Below, piece by piece: positions 33,981 through 44,388 of a stretch of DNA of 64,000 nucleotides. Made by a program: the position numbers and the translations under genes. The notes beneath the pieces were generated by a model, which saw only the letters and a list, made by a program, of their open reading frames with translations, had not been told where the DNA came from and did no database searches. The DNA is from Jaltomata sinuosa (lineage: Eukaryota > Streptophyta > Magnoliopsida > Solanales > Solanaceae): the NCBI GenBank assembly GCA_003996215.1, contig QJPP01003521.1, forward strand, positions 1 through 64,000, written 5' to 3'. Numbering within the stretch: position 1 is the first letter of the stretch; each line of letters opens with the position of its first letter.

Positions 33981-34717
33981 GGGAGCTAGGGTGAGGAGGA
34001 TGATGTTGCGGTATGATCTATAAATTGTTTGGCCAATGACTTAGTTCGTTTTCTTTAATTTTTGTGGATGCTATATGTTAACTCTTTTTAAATTTTTATA
34101 ATTACAATTCTCAAGTTGTAATAAAGTCTTCTATGACTTGGATCCGATTACTAAGAACAATGCAAATTGATTGGCCATCTTGGTAAACATATATCCATGC
34201 ATAAAATTTTCGCATATCTATTGCACAATATTATTTGGATGATGTATTAATTGATGTATGGGTAGTACTACTTAATACTAGTAGCATAATTCAAGATGCG
34301 ACAATTTATGTGGGATAAAATGTGAAAAAAATATGTGTATACGTTAACATGTATGGATAGAAGTGTACGTTCTAAAACATGCTTATAAAGTATACGCAAT
34401 AATCCCCTCGTACTATTCATGTATTATTATTGACGATATGACAGTCCCTTTAATATTTTATAGTATAGGATGTTTATAGAATTAATTATTACTTACTGCA
34501 TAAACAATTTTTGCATTATATATAGGAGCAAAATTCTCACATTTACCAAGAGACACTCACCTAGCTAGTTCGATCGAATTGAAAAAAAAAATCTGTGAAT
34601 TATATTGCATGATTAACCATTGTTGGATTTGACTTCTGTATTGGATTACCGTCATCAAGCGCCCTCCTGATCTTGTCTCTTTTTTAAAGAATAAAACACT
34701 CGAAGATATTAAAAGAG

Positions 34718-34850
34718 AGAATCTTAATAGCTCAGTTGATTGATTATCTGAACTTTTACTTGTTTAGTGAGGGTTCGATTCCCCACCTCGTAATTCCTCC
34801 CCGATTTCCCCTTTCCGTACCCCCAATTTTTTTATAAAAAAAGAAAGAAA
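34718..34850 (+). repeat. tRNA-derived SINE with clear A and B boxes
   Basis: TCTTAATAGCTCAGTTGATT contains an A box, and GAGGGTTCGATTCCCC at about 34768-34783 is a near-perfect B box. A C/T-rich body and A-rich tail follow. Same family as 28215-28345. Confidence 0.75.
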
Positions 34851-35261
34851 AAAAGAGGTTATCTTCTAAAGGTGGTCAACTCAGCCAACCAAGCAAAACA
34901 CAAGACATGAGTTAGTATTTGGATGGTTGAAAATGATGAAACCTACAAATAATAATGGTTGAAGTTTAGGAATTTTTGAAAGAGGATGATGAATAGTGAA
35001 ATATTTGTGATAAGGTTTGAGTTGCCCAATAACTCTAATGATTTCAATAGCCTAATAAATGTCGATTATTTAGTTATCAAAGATGAAACATGGCAAGGAG
35101 AATTGGGTGGCCTTTAGCCAATGTTAAGCCCAAATAGATTATATTTAATTCAAGTGGATGATAAATGATTTCAAATGAATCTTGTTGATGCAGATTAGCT
35201 ATTGGGGAATGTATTGGAGCTTACGTTCGGTTTGAAAGGCATAAGATAAATTAAGTACTCG

Positions 35262-35945
35262 TTGGTCTATAGATATTGCAAGCATTTTTTGGGCAAAAAT
35301 TATTTGGCCATAGAATTTGTCTAGTTTTGGGAAAACCCCCAAAATCTCAAAATTTATATATAAAAAAAAATGGTTTTTGAGGCAAAATATAGTTGTTGAG
35401 TTCTTTTAAAGTTTTAAAACTTACCCCAAACTTTTATATTTTATAAAAAAAAAAGTCTATATGTTTATGACTCCACCTAGTTCTATCTACCCTTTCCCAT
35501 CATTAAATGCACTCCTGATCTGGAAATGCATGCTCGTCGTGAAGAGATTGTTCATAGAATGTGAAAAGATTATGTTAAAGAATAGCTAGTTACTATCGTT
35601 ATTATTACTATTCATTTTTTTGCTCCGATGATCTTCGTAACTAATTGTAATTTAATGAATTGTAGTAGCTGATAATTGTGTTATTAGTAGTTTTTATTTA
35701 AATATCGTGTTATGATATTTGAATGATGTATTATTTAGTTCATTATAAAAATAATAATTTTGTGTCAGCCTTATGAGTATTTTTGATAGTTTTTAGAACT
35801 TATAGGGATAAATCACGTTTCATGTTTTAAGTGAAATATGTTTTCAAAAACTATCATCATAAAATGTTGAAACTTCAGTCCAAATTTCATCCTAATCTGA
35901 TTTTTTCAAAAATATTTGGGAATCTATGACCAAACGCTAACTAAG
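35262..35945. mobile_element. Possible MITE with CGTTTGGTCATAGA-type ends
   Basis: The left CGTTGGTCTATAGAT and the right ATCTATGACCAAACGC are imperfect inverted repeats, and both sides continue with TTTTT-rich sequence. I cannot define a target duplication. Confidence 0.4.
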
Positions 35946-36721
35946 ACTTGATTAAGTATAATTTTTCAATTTTCATGCTTTCAAAGTGTTTGATAAAATG
36001 CATAAGTGAATGTTTCGTGGTCAAGTGCTCAATGCTCATGGGGATGAGCGGGTGCTACAAATGAATTATATGTTAACCATGCAACTTACGTCGTATATGT
36101 TGGAATGATGTGCTTGGACACTTTCGGAGTTGAATTGTTTAATGTTAAGTGATTCGAGATTTTAAATGTAAAATATTTACTTGAAAGTCTTTGAAATGTT
36201 TCATGCTTTGTATGGCCCCTTCATGTTTGGTTTTAATGATGATTATGTTGATGATGTTTGGCTACTTGTTGATGTCTCTTGATTGAGTTGATATGCCAAT
36301 TTAGTCTTGTTGTGACCCAAAAAGAAGGGTCAGGCCAACATGAAGAATGCAACGTTGCCCAATATCTTGTGGTGGCCCAAAAGGAAGGGTTGGAACAATG
36401 CAAAATGTTACTTTAGATCTCCAAAAGCCTTGAAGTGACCTAAGTAAAAGGTAGAGATATGTTTTGACACTAGATATTTTAAATGCTCACAAGCCTTGAG
36501 TGACTTAGAAAAAGATATTGGGGTCATGTATGATATTTATTTATATATATAGTAGTGCTTTGATGATTTATGTGATGGATGTTTGATTACTTGTGAGTGC
36601 GCGGTCATTGATGATATGTTTAAGAAAAGATCATGGATATTATCTTGTGTTAATTAAGAATGCTTCATGATGATTTTATATTTGTTTCAGTACTTAATGA
36701 GATCGTCAATGATATTTATGG

Positions 36722-38417
36722 GGGACAACTACACAAATGCCCTTTAAAGGGAGTGGCTTTGTATTTTTGCCCCCCATAAAAATGGTCTTACAAAAATAGA
36801 CTTCCTTGTTTTTTATGTATAGAGCAACTACCTTTTTGCCCCTCTACACCTCAAATATTTTTAAATAACTCTCAATGCTCATTTGTCTCTCAACTTTTAT
36901 ATATATTTCTTTTTCTCTTTTTCTCTTTTTTCTTTTCTTTTTTTTATTTCTATTTTTTCTTTTTTCTTTTTTTTTTATTTCTATTTTTTTTCTTTTTTTC
37001 TCAACCTTTATTTTTCTTTTATTTTTTATTTTATTCTTTCTTCTACGTTTTTTCTTTTTTCTCAATCTTTATTTTTTTTCTTTTCTCCTCTCAATTCTAT
37101 TTTTTTCTCCTTTTATTTTTTATTTTTTTATTTTTCTCAACATTTATTTTTTGTTGTCTTTTTTTTCTTCATTTATTTTCTTTTTTTCTCAATATTTATT
37201 TTTTTCTCTCAACTTCTATTTTTTTATTTTTTCTTTGGTTTTTAATTTTTCTTTTCTCTTTTTTTTTAATCAATTTTTTTGACCTTTATTTTTTTTATGA
37301 GATGCTCTATAACTCTTGCCTTAGAGGCAAAACTTAGCTCAAAGACTTTCAAACAACAAATTACGCCTCATTGGCAAGAGTTGACACTAGCACATTATGT
37401 CTTGATCATGAGATGCTCTATAACGTTTGCCTTAGAGGCAAGACTTAGCCCAAAGGCCTCCCAAAAAATAAGTTATGCCCCGTGGGCAAGAGTTAACACT
37501 ACTTCATTGTGTCTTAATTTATGAGATGCTCTATAACTCTTGCCTTAGAGGCAAGACTTAGCTCAAGGATTTTCAAACAACAAGTTATGCCCCACGAGCA
37601 AGGCTTGACACTACCTCATTGTGTCTTGATTTATGAGACATTCTATAACTCTTGCCTTAGAGACAAGACTTATCCCAAGGACTTTCAAACAACAAGTTAC
37701 GCCACATGGGCAAGAGTTGACACTATCATATTGTGCTTGATTTATGGGATGCTCTATAACGCTTGCCTAAGAGGCAAGACTTAGCCCAAGGACTTCCAAA
37801 TAACAAATTACGCCCCATGGGCAAGAGTTGACACTGCCACATTGTGTCTTGATTTATGCGATGCTCTATAACTCTTGCCTTAGAGGCAAAACTTAGCTCA
37901 AAGACTTTCAAACAACAAGTTACGCCTCATTGGCAAGAGTTGACACTAGCACATTATGTCTTGATCATGAGATGCTCTATAACGTTTGCCTTAGAGGCAA
38001 GACTTAGCCCAAGGGCCTCCCAAAAAACAAGTTATGCCCCATGGGCAAGAGTTAACACTACTTCATTGTGTCTTAATTTATGAGATGCTCTATAACTCTT
38101 GCCTTAGAGGTAAGACTTAGCTCAAGAATTTTTCAAACAACAAGTTATGCCCCACGAGCAAGGATTGACACTACCTCATTGTGTCTTGATTTATGAGATG
38201 TTTTATAACATTTGTCTTAGAGGCAAGACTTGTTCCAAAGGACCTCCAAACAACAAAGCACGCTCTTAAGTTTACTTCGATTTCAAAGAAAGAAGATCTT
38301 CTTTGCGGATTATCCAACTTTTTTTGTTCATTAGCAAAAAATAATAGAGGTTAAGAAAAAAGAAAAAAAGAGAAGAATAAAAGAGAAAAGAAAAAAAAAA
38401 AGAAAAAAAAAAAAGAG

Positions 38418-38512
<95 letters not shown>

Positions 38513-38841
38513 TTGAGAAAAAAAAAAGAACAAAAAAAAAAGTTAAGAGAAAAAAAGAAAAAAAAAGAAAATAAAGGTTGAGAAAAAAGAAAACGAGAAT
38601 TAAAAAAAATTGAGAAAAGAAAAAAAAAGAAAAAAGATAAAAAATTAAAAAGATAAAAGAAAAAAGAAAAAAAAATTAAGAGTTGAGAGACAAATGAACA
38701 TGGAGAGTTATGGTGTAGAGGGGCAAAAATGTATATGCTCTATACATAAAAAGAAAGGAAGGGTATTTTTTAAAGACTTTTCTTATGAGGGGCATAAATT
38801 GAAGACCACTCACTTTTGAGGACACTCCATGTAATTTCCTG
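36722..38841. mobile_element. Foldback-type Mutator-like element with an internal tandem array
   Basis: The 9-bp direct repeat TATTTATGG lies at 36713-36721 and 38842-38850. The two ~570-bp arms are inverted repeats of each other. The left arm has GCCCCTCTACACCTCAAAT and CATTTGTCTCTCAAC; the right arm has the complements GTTGAGAGACAAATG and GTGTAGAGGGGC. The inner part of each arm is a long TTTTC-type pyrimidine tract (left, about 36900-37290) or purine tract (right, about 38350-38680, including about 60 A in a row). A nine-unit tandem array lies between. No transposase is encoded. The 9-bp duplication points to Mutator; long arms with tandem repeats resemble plant foldback MULEs. Confidence 0.8.
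37297..38270 (+). repeat. Tandem array: eight full and one partial unit of 111-113 bp
   Basis: Units begin ATGAGATGCTCTATAAC at 37297, 37408, 37521, 37633, 37744, 37856, 37967, 38080 and 38193. Each has the small inverted repeat CTTGCCTTAGAGGCAAG and ends near CATTGTGTCTTGATTT. Units 1-3 and 6-8 are near copies of each other in order; units 1 and 6 differ at about two positions. The array therefore has a higher-order repeat of 559 bp. Open frames reading MRCSITLALEA repeat with the units but break with the 112- and 113-bp lengths, so no protein is inferred. Confidence 0.9.
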
Positions 38842-38850
38842 TATTTATGG

Positions 38851-39449
38851 AGTATTATTGGCCCAACCTCGGTCAAGCCTCAAGAGCCAGCGGACTAATT
38901 TGGATCAGGCCTATAAGCCTCAGTTTCAGATGAGCTCGAAAGATCGTAAACCGATTCCACCCAAGTAGAGAGTTGGGTTGGGTTGGCCTCAGGGGCCGAA
39001 TGCATTTTGATGATTCTAATGTTAGGTGTTTGCCCCGATTTTCTTATCATAATTAAATATTCTTCTTTTATTGGAAGGGCAAAACATTTACAGAATTAGT
39101 TTTACTTTTACTTTTCCTAATCTTCAATATTTGGCTAATCCTTTTTTTGAGGAAAATAATTTGAACTCCTATAAATTAAAGTTTTCTCTTCTCACTTTTT
39201 TTTTGGGTAATAATCTCTCTTCTCACTTTACATCATAACAATATAGTCATTTATGGTTGGAGAGTCGTGTTTTGGAGGAGTTTGATATTTTTGTACTATT
39301 TATTGTATTTGTTAATTGCTCATGTGTAGGTCAATTAATCAAACGATGTTAAATTATTGTAATTTTTTAAATATGCTTTCTTTTTGTTGTCTTATTTATT
39401 GTTGTCTAATGTTTACTTTGTTAGCTTCTGTATGATACTTGGTTATTTG
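38851..39449. other. Intergenic DNA right of the foldback element
   Basis: The first ~160 bp (CCCAACCTCGGTCAAGCCTC and following) look like part of an older GC-richer repeat, possibly continuous with the DNA left of the foldback element. The rest is AT-rich. No gene is supported. Confidence 0.4.
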
Positions 39450-39457
39450 ATCTTAAC

Positions 39458-41148
39458 TAGGAGTGACAAATGGGTCATTTGAGTTGAATTTGGGTGAAAC
39501 AAAATGGGCTAAATAATGAGTCATAGTCCAATCCCTCAACTTGACCATCATTTTTATTAGGGAAAAGGGTAAAAAAATATCCCTCTACTTTCAAAAATTG
39601 ACTACATTTACCCTCCGTCATACTATCTGGCTAAATATACCCTTTTCATCATCAAAGTTTTCACTTGTACCCCTCAATTGGATGAAAATATTCAATTCAA
39701 CAAACATAACCCGAATTTAAAAAAAAATAAAAAATCCTAATGGTTGGGGCGAGCGATTATAGATTAGTTTTTCACTGTAAAATTCAATTTATTCAAGCTC
39801 TTTGACGTTGACTGTCACACACTTAATCAAATAATGCATTAAAAAAATACACTCAGTAGATTTTTATTCCAAATAAATTAGGGGAGGGGGTATTTCTTAA
39901 TATATTTACAATAATAATAAATATGTCTCGGTTCAAACTAAAATTGAATTAGCTATAATATATTTACAAATTTGAAGAAATTGACGCAATTTAAACTTTT
40001 GATAAGTTTGGTTTTTATAGCATTATTTAATTATTAGACTTGTGCCCTTAAACTTTTCGAAAAACTTGTGCCTAAAAGAAACCATAAATATTTGTGTGAA
40101 TATAAATCATCTCATTGAGATAAAACAAGAAACTTAAAGTTAAATTATTTTTTAATATAAAAAATATTATTATTTGAAACAAATTAAAAAGAAAAATACA
40201 TCACATAAATGAAAACACATAATATAATATAATATTAACCATATTTTGAACATAAAACTTGCTTTATAATAGATTAGGATTTTTTTTTAAATTCGGGTTA
40301 TTTTTATTGAATTGGGTATTTCCATCCAATTGAGGGGTACAAGTGAAAACTTTGGTGACGAAAGGGGTATATTTAGCCAGATAGTATGACGGAGGGTAAA
40401 TGTAGCCAATTTTTGAAAGTAAAGGGGTATTTTTGACCCTTTTCCCTTTTTATTATTTTCAAATTTACATTTATCAGTTAATCCTCAATAATTTAGTAAC
40501 TTGCTATTTCAATTTTCCTACCACAATTTTTTTCATATCCAAAATTCAAACCCAAAACCTAATCGATTACCTAAAACTAGAAAAAACATGAAAAATACCT
40601 ATATGAATATTGTTCAATGGGAGAAAAAGAATATGTAAAGAACGAGGTATTTATCATTGTTAGATTATCAATAGAACATCAATAATTTATGTCTATCTTT
40701 ACATGATTTTTATGTTATGAGATGCATCAATGCAATTTTGTACCTTACTCATCCTTTAAATTTTGTACCAATTTTTTTTAATGTTTTTTGTCCTCTACAA
40801 GAAGTAAGTTATAATAATATTTCACCAATAATAAGGATTATAGTAACCTATATTTATTATTACCAAAAAAAAAGTAACCTATATTTATAGCCCTCTATGA
40901 TAATGAAAAAAATATAATTATTTATATTCAAAAATCAAAATCTAGAGTTGTACCATAAAAGCTAAAATTAAACATTTTCATGAGTCAAGATTGGACATCA
41001 TGATGAGTTTATTTGGGCTTTTGATTTATGATGGGTCAACTTGGACTAGCCCAAATCAACCCATCATCAAAATCACTCTAGCTCAAACCCATTAAAACTT
41101 GTAAGGTTAGGCGAGTTATATGAGTTTTGGTTAATTTTGTCATCTCTA
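39458..41148. mobile_element. hAT-like element containing a nested Mutator-type element
   Basis: The left end TAGGAGTGACAAATGGGTCA and the right end TTTGTCATCTCTA are imperfect inverted repeats of a hAT MITE type. The flanking 8-mers ATCTTAAC (39450-39457) and ATTCTAAC (41149-41156) would be a diverged 8-bp duplication. Its halves contain GGGCTA/TAGCCC-type matches. An 887-bp Mutator-type element interrupts it. Confidence 0.5.
39560..40446. mobile_element. Mutator-type MITE with ~130-bp terminal inverted repeats
   Basis: Ends GGGAAAAGGGTAAAAAAATA and GTATTTTTGACCCTTTTCCC. The arms share GACTACATTTACCCTCCGTC against GACGGAGGGTAAATGTAGCC and AAGTTTTCACTTGTACCCCT against its complement. The exact 9-bp direct repeat TTTTTATTA flanks it at 39551-39559 and 40447-40455. 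There is no coding capacity. Confidence 0.85.
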
Positions 41149-41156
41149 ATTCTAAC

Positions 41157-42227
41157 AGTGTGATCGACACTTTTCTATACATTTTTTACGCAACACGAGC
41201 TTATTTTTATACTATGTTTTGCGCTCGTCATTTAAGCCTTGTCTCGGGACAAGTTTTGGCTTTTGACATTATATTTTTTTAAAAAAAATTAAAATTATGA
41301 TTTGGAATCTCAAATCATGCTTTTTGGAGAATTTGAAATTTGAAATTATGATTCCAATTGCATGTCCAAACACTAATTTGAAATCATGATTTCATATCGC
41401 ATGTCCAAACGCAACTTTAAGTGTATATCATCTCATACAATTGTATTTCAGTATTGGTACATGAATGTTTCTTGCACTGTGATCTGATATGATGCTCTTT
41501 TCATTTTATGATTCGATGAAATATCGTGAATATTATGTTGAATTGCTAGATATATATATGAGCCAGGAGTATGTCTTTGTTGCATTCTGGAAAAATACAA
41601 TGTTGTGCGACTTTTAAATGTCAGGCGTGCTATGTTGGTATGGAACTATGAGTATATGTAGTGGTATGTATTGGTAGGGTGTCATTTCCTTTATGCGATT
41701 TTTTTTTTTTGGTGATCATGGTGTCCGGGTTAGCTTTTACACAGCTCGATTAAATCCACAGGATACCTGTCATCTCCCACCAGCAACAGGTACCAGGTAA
41801 CTCTACTTTATGCGATATTAACTTGTAACTTGTAACTTTTTTTCCTTTACTAGTGGGCTGATATACACTACCCTGTCGAAATTGGTAAATACTTATTCAC
41901 ACAAGGTGCTTATATCAAACTAATGCAACTTATCATAGTTGAGTGATTTAATAAAGAAAAAATAATACATTAATTAACTATAATTAAATGATAGTTGTGT
42001 ATTTTTCAACATATGTCATGCATTCATTGATTTTAGTACAAACACTCTATGCAAATAAGTTTTTACCGTCGAAATTATCTTCAAATTTGACCTTGTAAGT
42101 GATGTTATATGTTGTTTTTGAAATACTCGGAAGGGTAGATTTCATTTTGGATTTCAAACTCTGATTGTCCCAAATTTGTGATAGTACACTACTTCCTCTC
42201 ATTTTGTCAAAACAAAATACATGAAAC
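41157..42227. other. Intergenic DNA downstream of the intact PAR1 gene
   Basis: Contains a SINE 3' end (41700-41812) and, near 41290-41425, AAATCATGATTTCA-rich sequence with GCATGTCCAAACGCAA, typical of a decayed MITE end. No gene is supported. Confidence 0.45.
41700..41812 (-). repeat. SINE 3' part, minus orientation
   Basis: A plus-strand T-run, then GGTGATCATGGTGTCCGGGT, CACAGGATACCTGTCATCTC and CAGCAACAGGTACCAGGTAA. I recognise this as the 3' half of the tRNA-derived SINE whose 5' half is seen at 26325-26478. Confidence 0.55.
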
Positions 42228-42352
42228 GAAAAAAAGGCAGCTTGGTGCATTAAAGTTTTCGCTATGCGCAGGGTTCGGGAAAGTTCCCGATCACAAGGGT
42301 CTATATTGTACGCAGCCTTAACTTACATTTCTGCAAGAGACTGTTTCCAACT
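42228..42352 (-). repeat. SINE of a second family, minus orientation, head truncated
   Basis: Plus-strand AAAAAAAGGCAGCTTGGTGC, CGCAGGGTTCGGGAAAG, TGTACGCAGCCTTAACTTAC and TTCTGCAAGAGACTGTTTCC follow the layout of a common Solanaceae SINE. The tRNA-like head with its B box is missing at the right end. Confidence 0.6.
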
Positions 42353-42627
42353 GGAAAAAAAAAAGTAAAAGAAAGACAAGAGACAACTGATCGATGCAAT
42401 CCCAATTGAAGAATATTCATTCAAGTTTTGATGTAAAAAGAATCTCTCGGAGCAAATCCAAGGGAATTAGAATGTAAACCCAAATTCCCCCCACATCCCT
42501 CTTTCAATGTATAAAAACACAACAATGACAACATTTGATTTTTAAAAAAAAGAAAGAAAGAAAAAATGTTTGCAGTATGTGTATATGTTGTAGTAGTACG
42601 AATTTTCAAATGTGTTTAGGGAAAAAA

Positions 42628-43553
42628 TTAGAAAGAAACAGGGGACGGAGCTGGAGCATCAGCTGCATCATCGAGTGCAGCTCCACTGCTCGATAGCTCA
42701 ATCATGGCACGGTGTGGGTTGGTCCTCTGCTTGTTGCATAAATCAGGCAAATACACACCTGAACAATCAATCGCAAATACAGTAAAGTTATAAAATTATT
42801 TTTTGTAACGAAAAAAAGAAAAAGACGTAAAATATTGATGTTGTTACCTTCACCAGCAGCCAAGTTGAAGTAAAGGTCACCAATGTTGGCACATTGATGG
42901 TAACAAGCAGGGGAGCAAAGTTTAGAGGTGAATTGAGAATCAAGCAGGGCATCAGAAGAAATCCCAACAGACTTTCTGTCAACGCCACAAGCATCGACAC
43001 ATTCACCTGTCTCGATGTGTTCCTTCATGTTTGTAACGACAACCTCAGATGTCTTGCATTGGTAAACAACCCCGTCTTTCCCTGCTGAGTTTTCCAATAA
43101 ACACCTCTTCCCGGATGTGGCGATCGCGAAACCACACACATTTGTTGGCAAATCCTCACAGACGAAACTCCCTGAAGATCAATATTCATACCAAATGATC
43201 AAAAAAAATTACTCCTATTTTATGATACGTTTACTCGTTACACTGAGTTTGTAAAATTCACATACAGTAGCAGAGCCAGAAATTTTAAGAATAGGACTTA
43301 AAGGATCTACAACATCATAATGTGTCAATTGAAACAATTCTTGATCCATCTTTGTTGTTAAACAATTTATATATGTACAAATAATTAGTTTTCGGATGAA
43401 GGAGATTCAATTGAAACCTTTAGATAAAAAACATGCTACATATTCAAAGAAATAAAAAATATGATGCAATTATATAAAATATGTACCTAAAGTGCCTTGG
43501 AGGAAAAGGTTGCTAACAAAGAAAAGAATGAAAGAGGATCTCATGGAAACCAT
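42628..43553 (-). CDS. PAR1-family secreted Cys-rich protein, three exons, intact
   Basis: Photoassimilate-responsive (PAR1) family; the tobacco founder responds to sugar accumulation, and no biochemical activity is established. Exons: 43553-43487, 43171-42848, 42758-42628, all with GT-AG introns. The frame is 522 nt, 173 residues. Residues 1-23 (MVSMRSSFILFFVSNLFLQG...) are a signal peptide, so secretion is likely. The mature part has ten Cys: two in CEDLPTNVC, one in GKRC, one in VYQC, two in ECVDACGVD, three in LCSPACYHQC, one in LPDLC. It ends in a Pro/Ala-rich tail (ADAPAPSPVSF). Family hallmarks are GISSDALL and NLAAGEGVYLPDLC. The second Met at residue 4 is an alternative start. Exon phases equal those of the frameshifted copy 8.8 kb away, so the two are a tandem duplication. 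A TATA box lies at 43677-43685. Confidence 0.92.
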
Positions 43554-43676
43554 TTCTATTCTTTTCCTTTGTTTATATTTTAATTGGGTTGTTATGTTGA
43601 TGAAGAACTCAAGGAAAAGAATAGATTTAAGAACTAATTGGTTCTTGAGATGAAGATGAATGAAGGGGTTTCTTGA

Positions 43677-43685
43677 ATTTATATA
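43677..43685 (-). promoter_or_regulatory. TATA box of the intact PAR1 gene
   Basis: Minus-strand CCCTATATAAATTCAA, about 130 bp before the start codon. The same 16-mer is conserved in the promoter of the paralogue. Confidence 0.65.
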
Positions 43686-44383
43686 GGGAAATTTAGGAGG
43701 ACAAAGAGGAGGAAAATGCGCTATGTACTTTGAACTTTTTGTCACTTTTTTAGTTTTTTTATTTTTGTGGATACTATTGATCTTCTTTTATTTTTATTAT
43801 TTTTAAGAATTTTCAACTTGTAATAATGCATATTCCCTTGCTAAATTTTGACAAATTCTCTGAAATTGGTGTGCACGAAGAGAGGGGGAAGGGTCTTTGT
43901 TAGAAGTTAGTGGAGCCCACGCGTTTATATCTGTCATTAATTTAATTTAAAATTTTATTCCTTATTATTAAAGAAATATTGTTTTGTTGATTCTCTTTGT
44001 TTGTTTGTTTATTTGTTGCAAGTTTATTTCTTGCCTTCAAGTTCTAGTTGACGCCTAACAAGTAGTACTACGTGTTGTATGATTTTCGTTAGCCCGAAAG
44101 TCGACACATTTATTTGCTTCCCTCAAAATGCGTCTAATATTCGTTTTGTTGACTTTAAGCAAATATTTACAATTTTCAATAATAACATGTAGGTATTATT
44201 GTAGGTCAATCAATTGGGGAATCAGGTATTCAATTAACATTAAGAATTTTTCATATCAGAGAAGTATTCACGGAGGGTACTGCTGAACATGTGTAAGCCT
44301 CATTTAATGGAAAAATAAAATTTAATGCGAATTTGGTTCATCCGACACGTACACGTCATGGACATCCCATCTTTTTATGTTCT
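43686..44383. promoter_or_regulatory. Upstream region of the intact PAR1 gene
   Basis: About 700 bp of AT-rich DNA between the PAR1 TATA box and the insertion site of the large gypsy element. No other gene is visible; it should contain the proximal promoter. The LTR element now separates the gene from DNA further upstream. Confidence 0.4.
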
Positions 44384-44388
44384 ATAAA

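Larger units (their letters stand above)
33981..36712. other. AT-rich intergenic DNA upstream of the frameshifted PAR1 gene
   Basis: No gene is supported. It contains a SINE (34718-34850), a possible MITE (about 35262-35945) and, near 36312-36400, two diverged copies of a block with GTGGCCCAAAAGGAAGGG. This last part may be an old LTR into which the foldback element at 36722 inserted. Confidence 0.45.

Noticed and set aside
36875..37282. Open frames of 120-135 residues rich in Phe, Leu and Ser (and Lys/Arg-rich on the other strand)
   Set aside because: Translation of the TTTTC-type pyrimidine tract of the foldback element; low complexity in every frame.
37279..38083. Repeated MRCSITLALEA-type open frames as a repeat protein
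   Set aside because: They follow the 111-113-bp tandem units and break wherever the unit is 112 or 113 bp, so selection on protein is not indicated.
37297..38270. CRISPR-like array
   Set aside because: The whole 111-113-bp unit is repeated with no unique spacers, in plant DNA inside a transposon.
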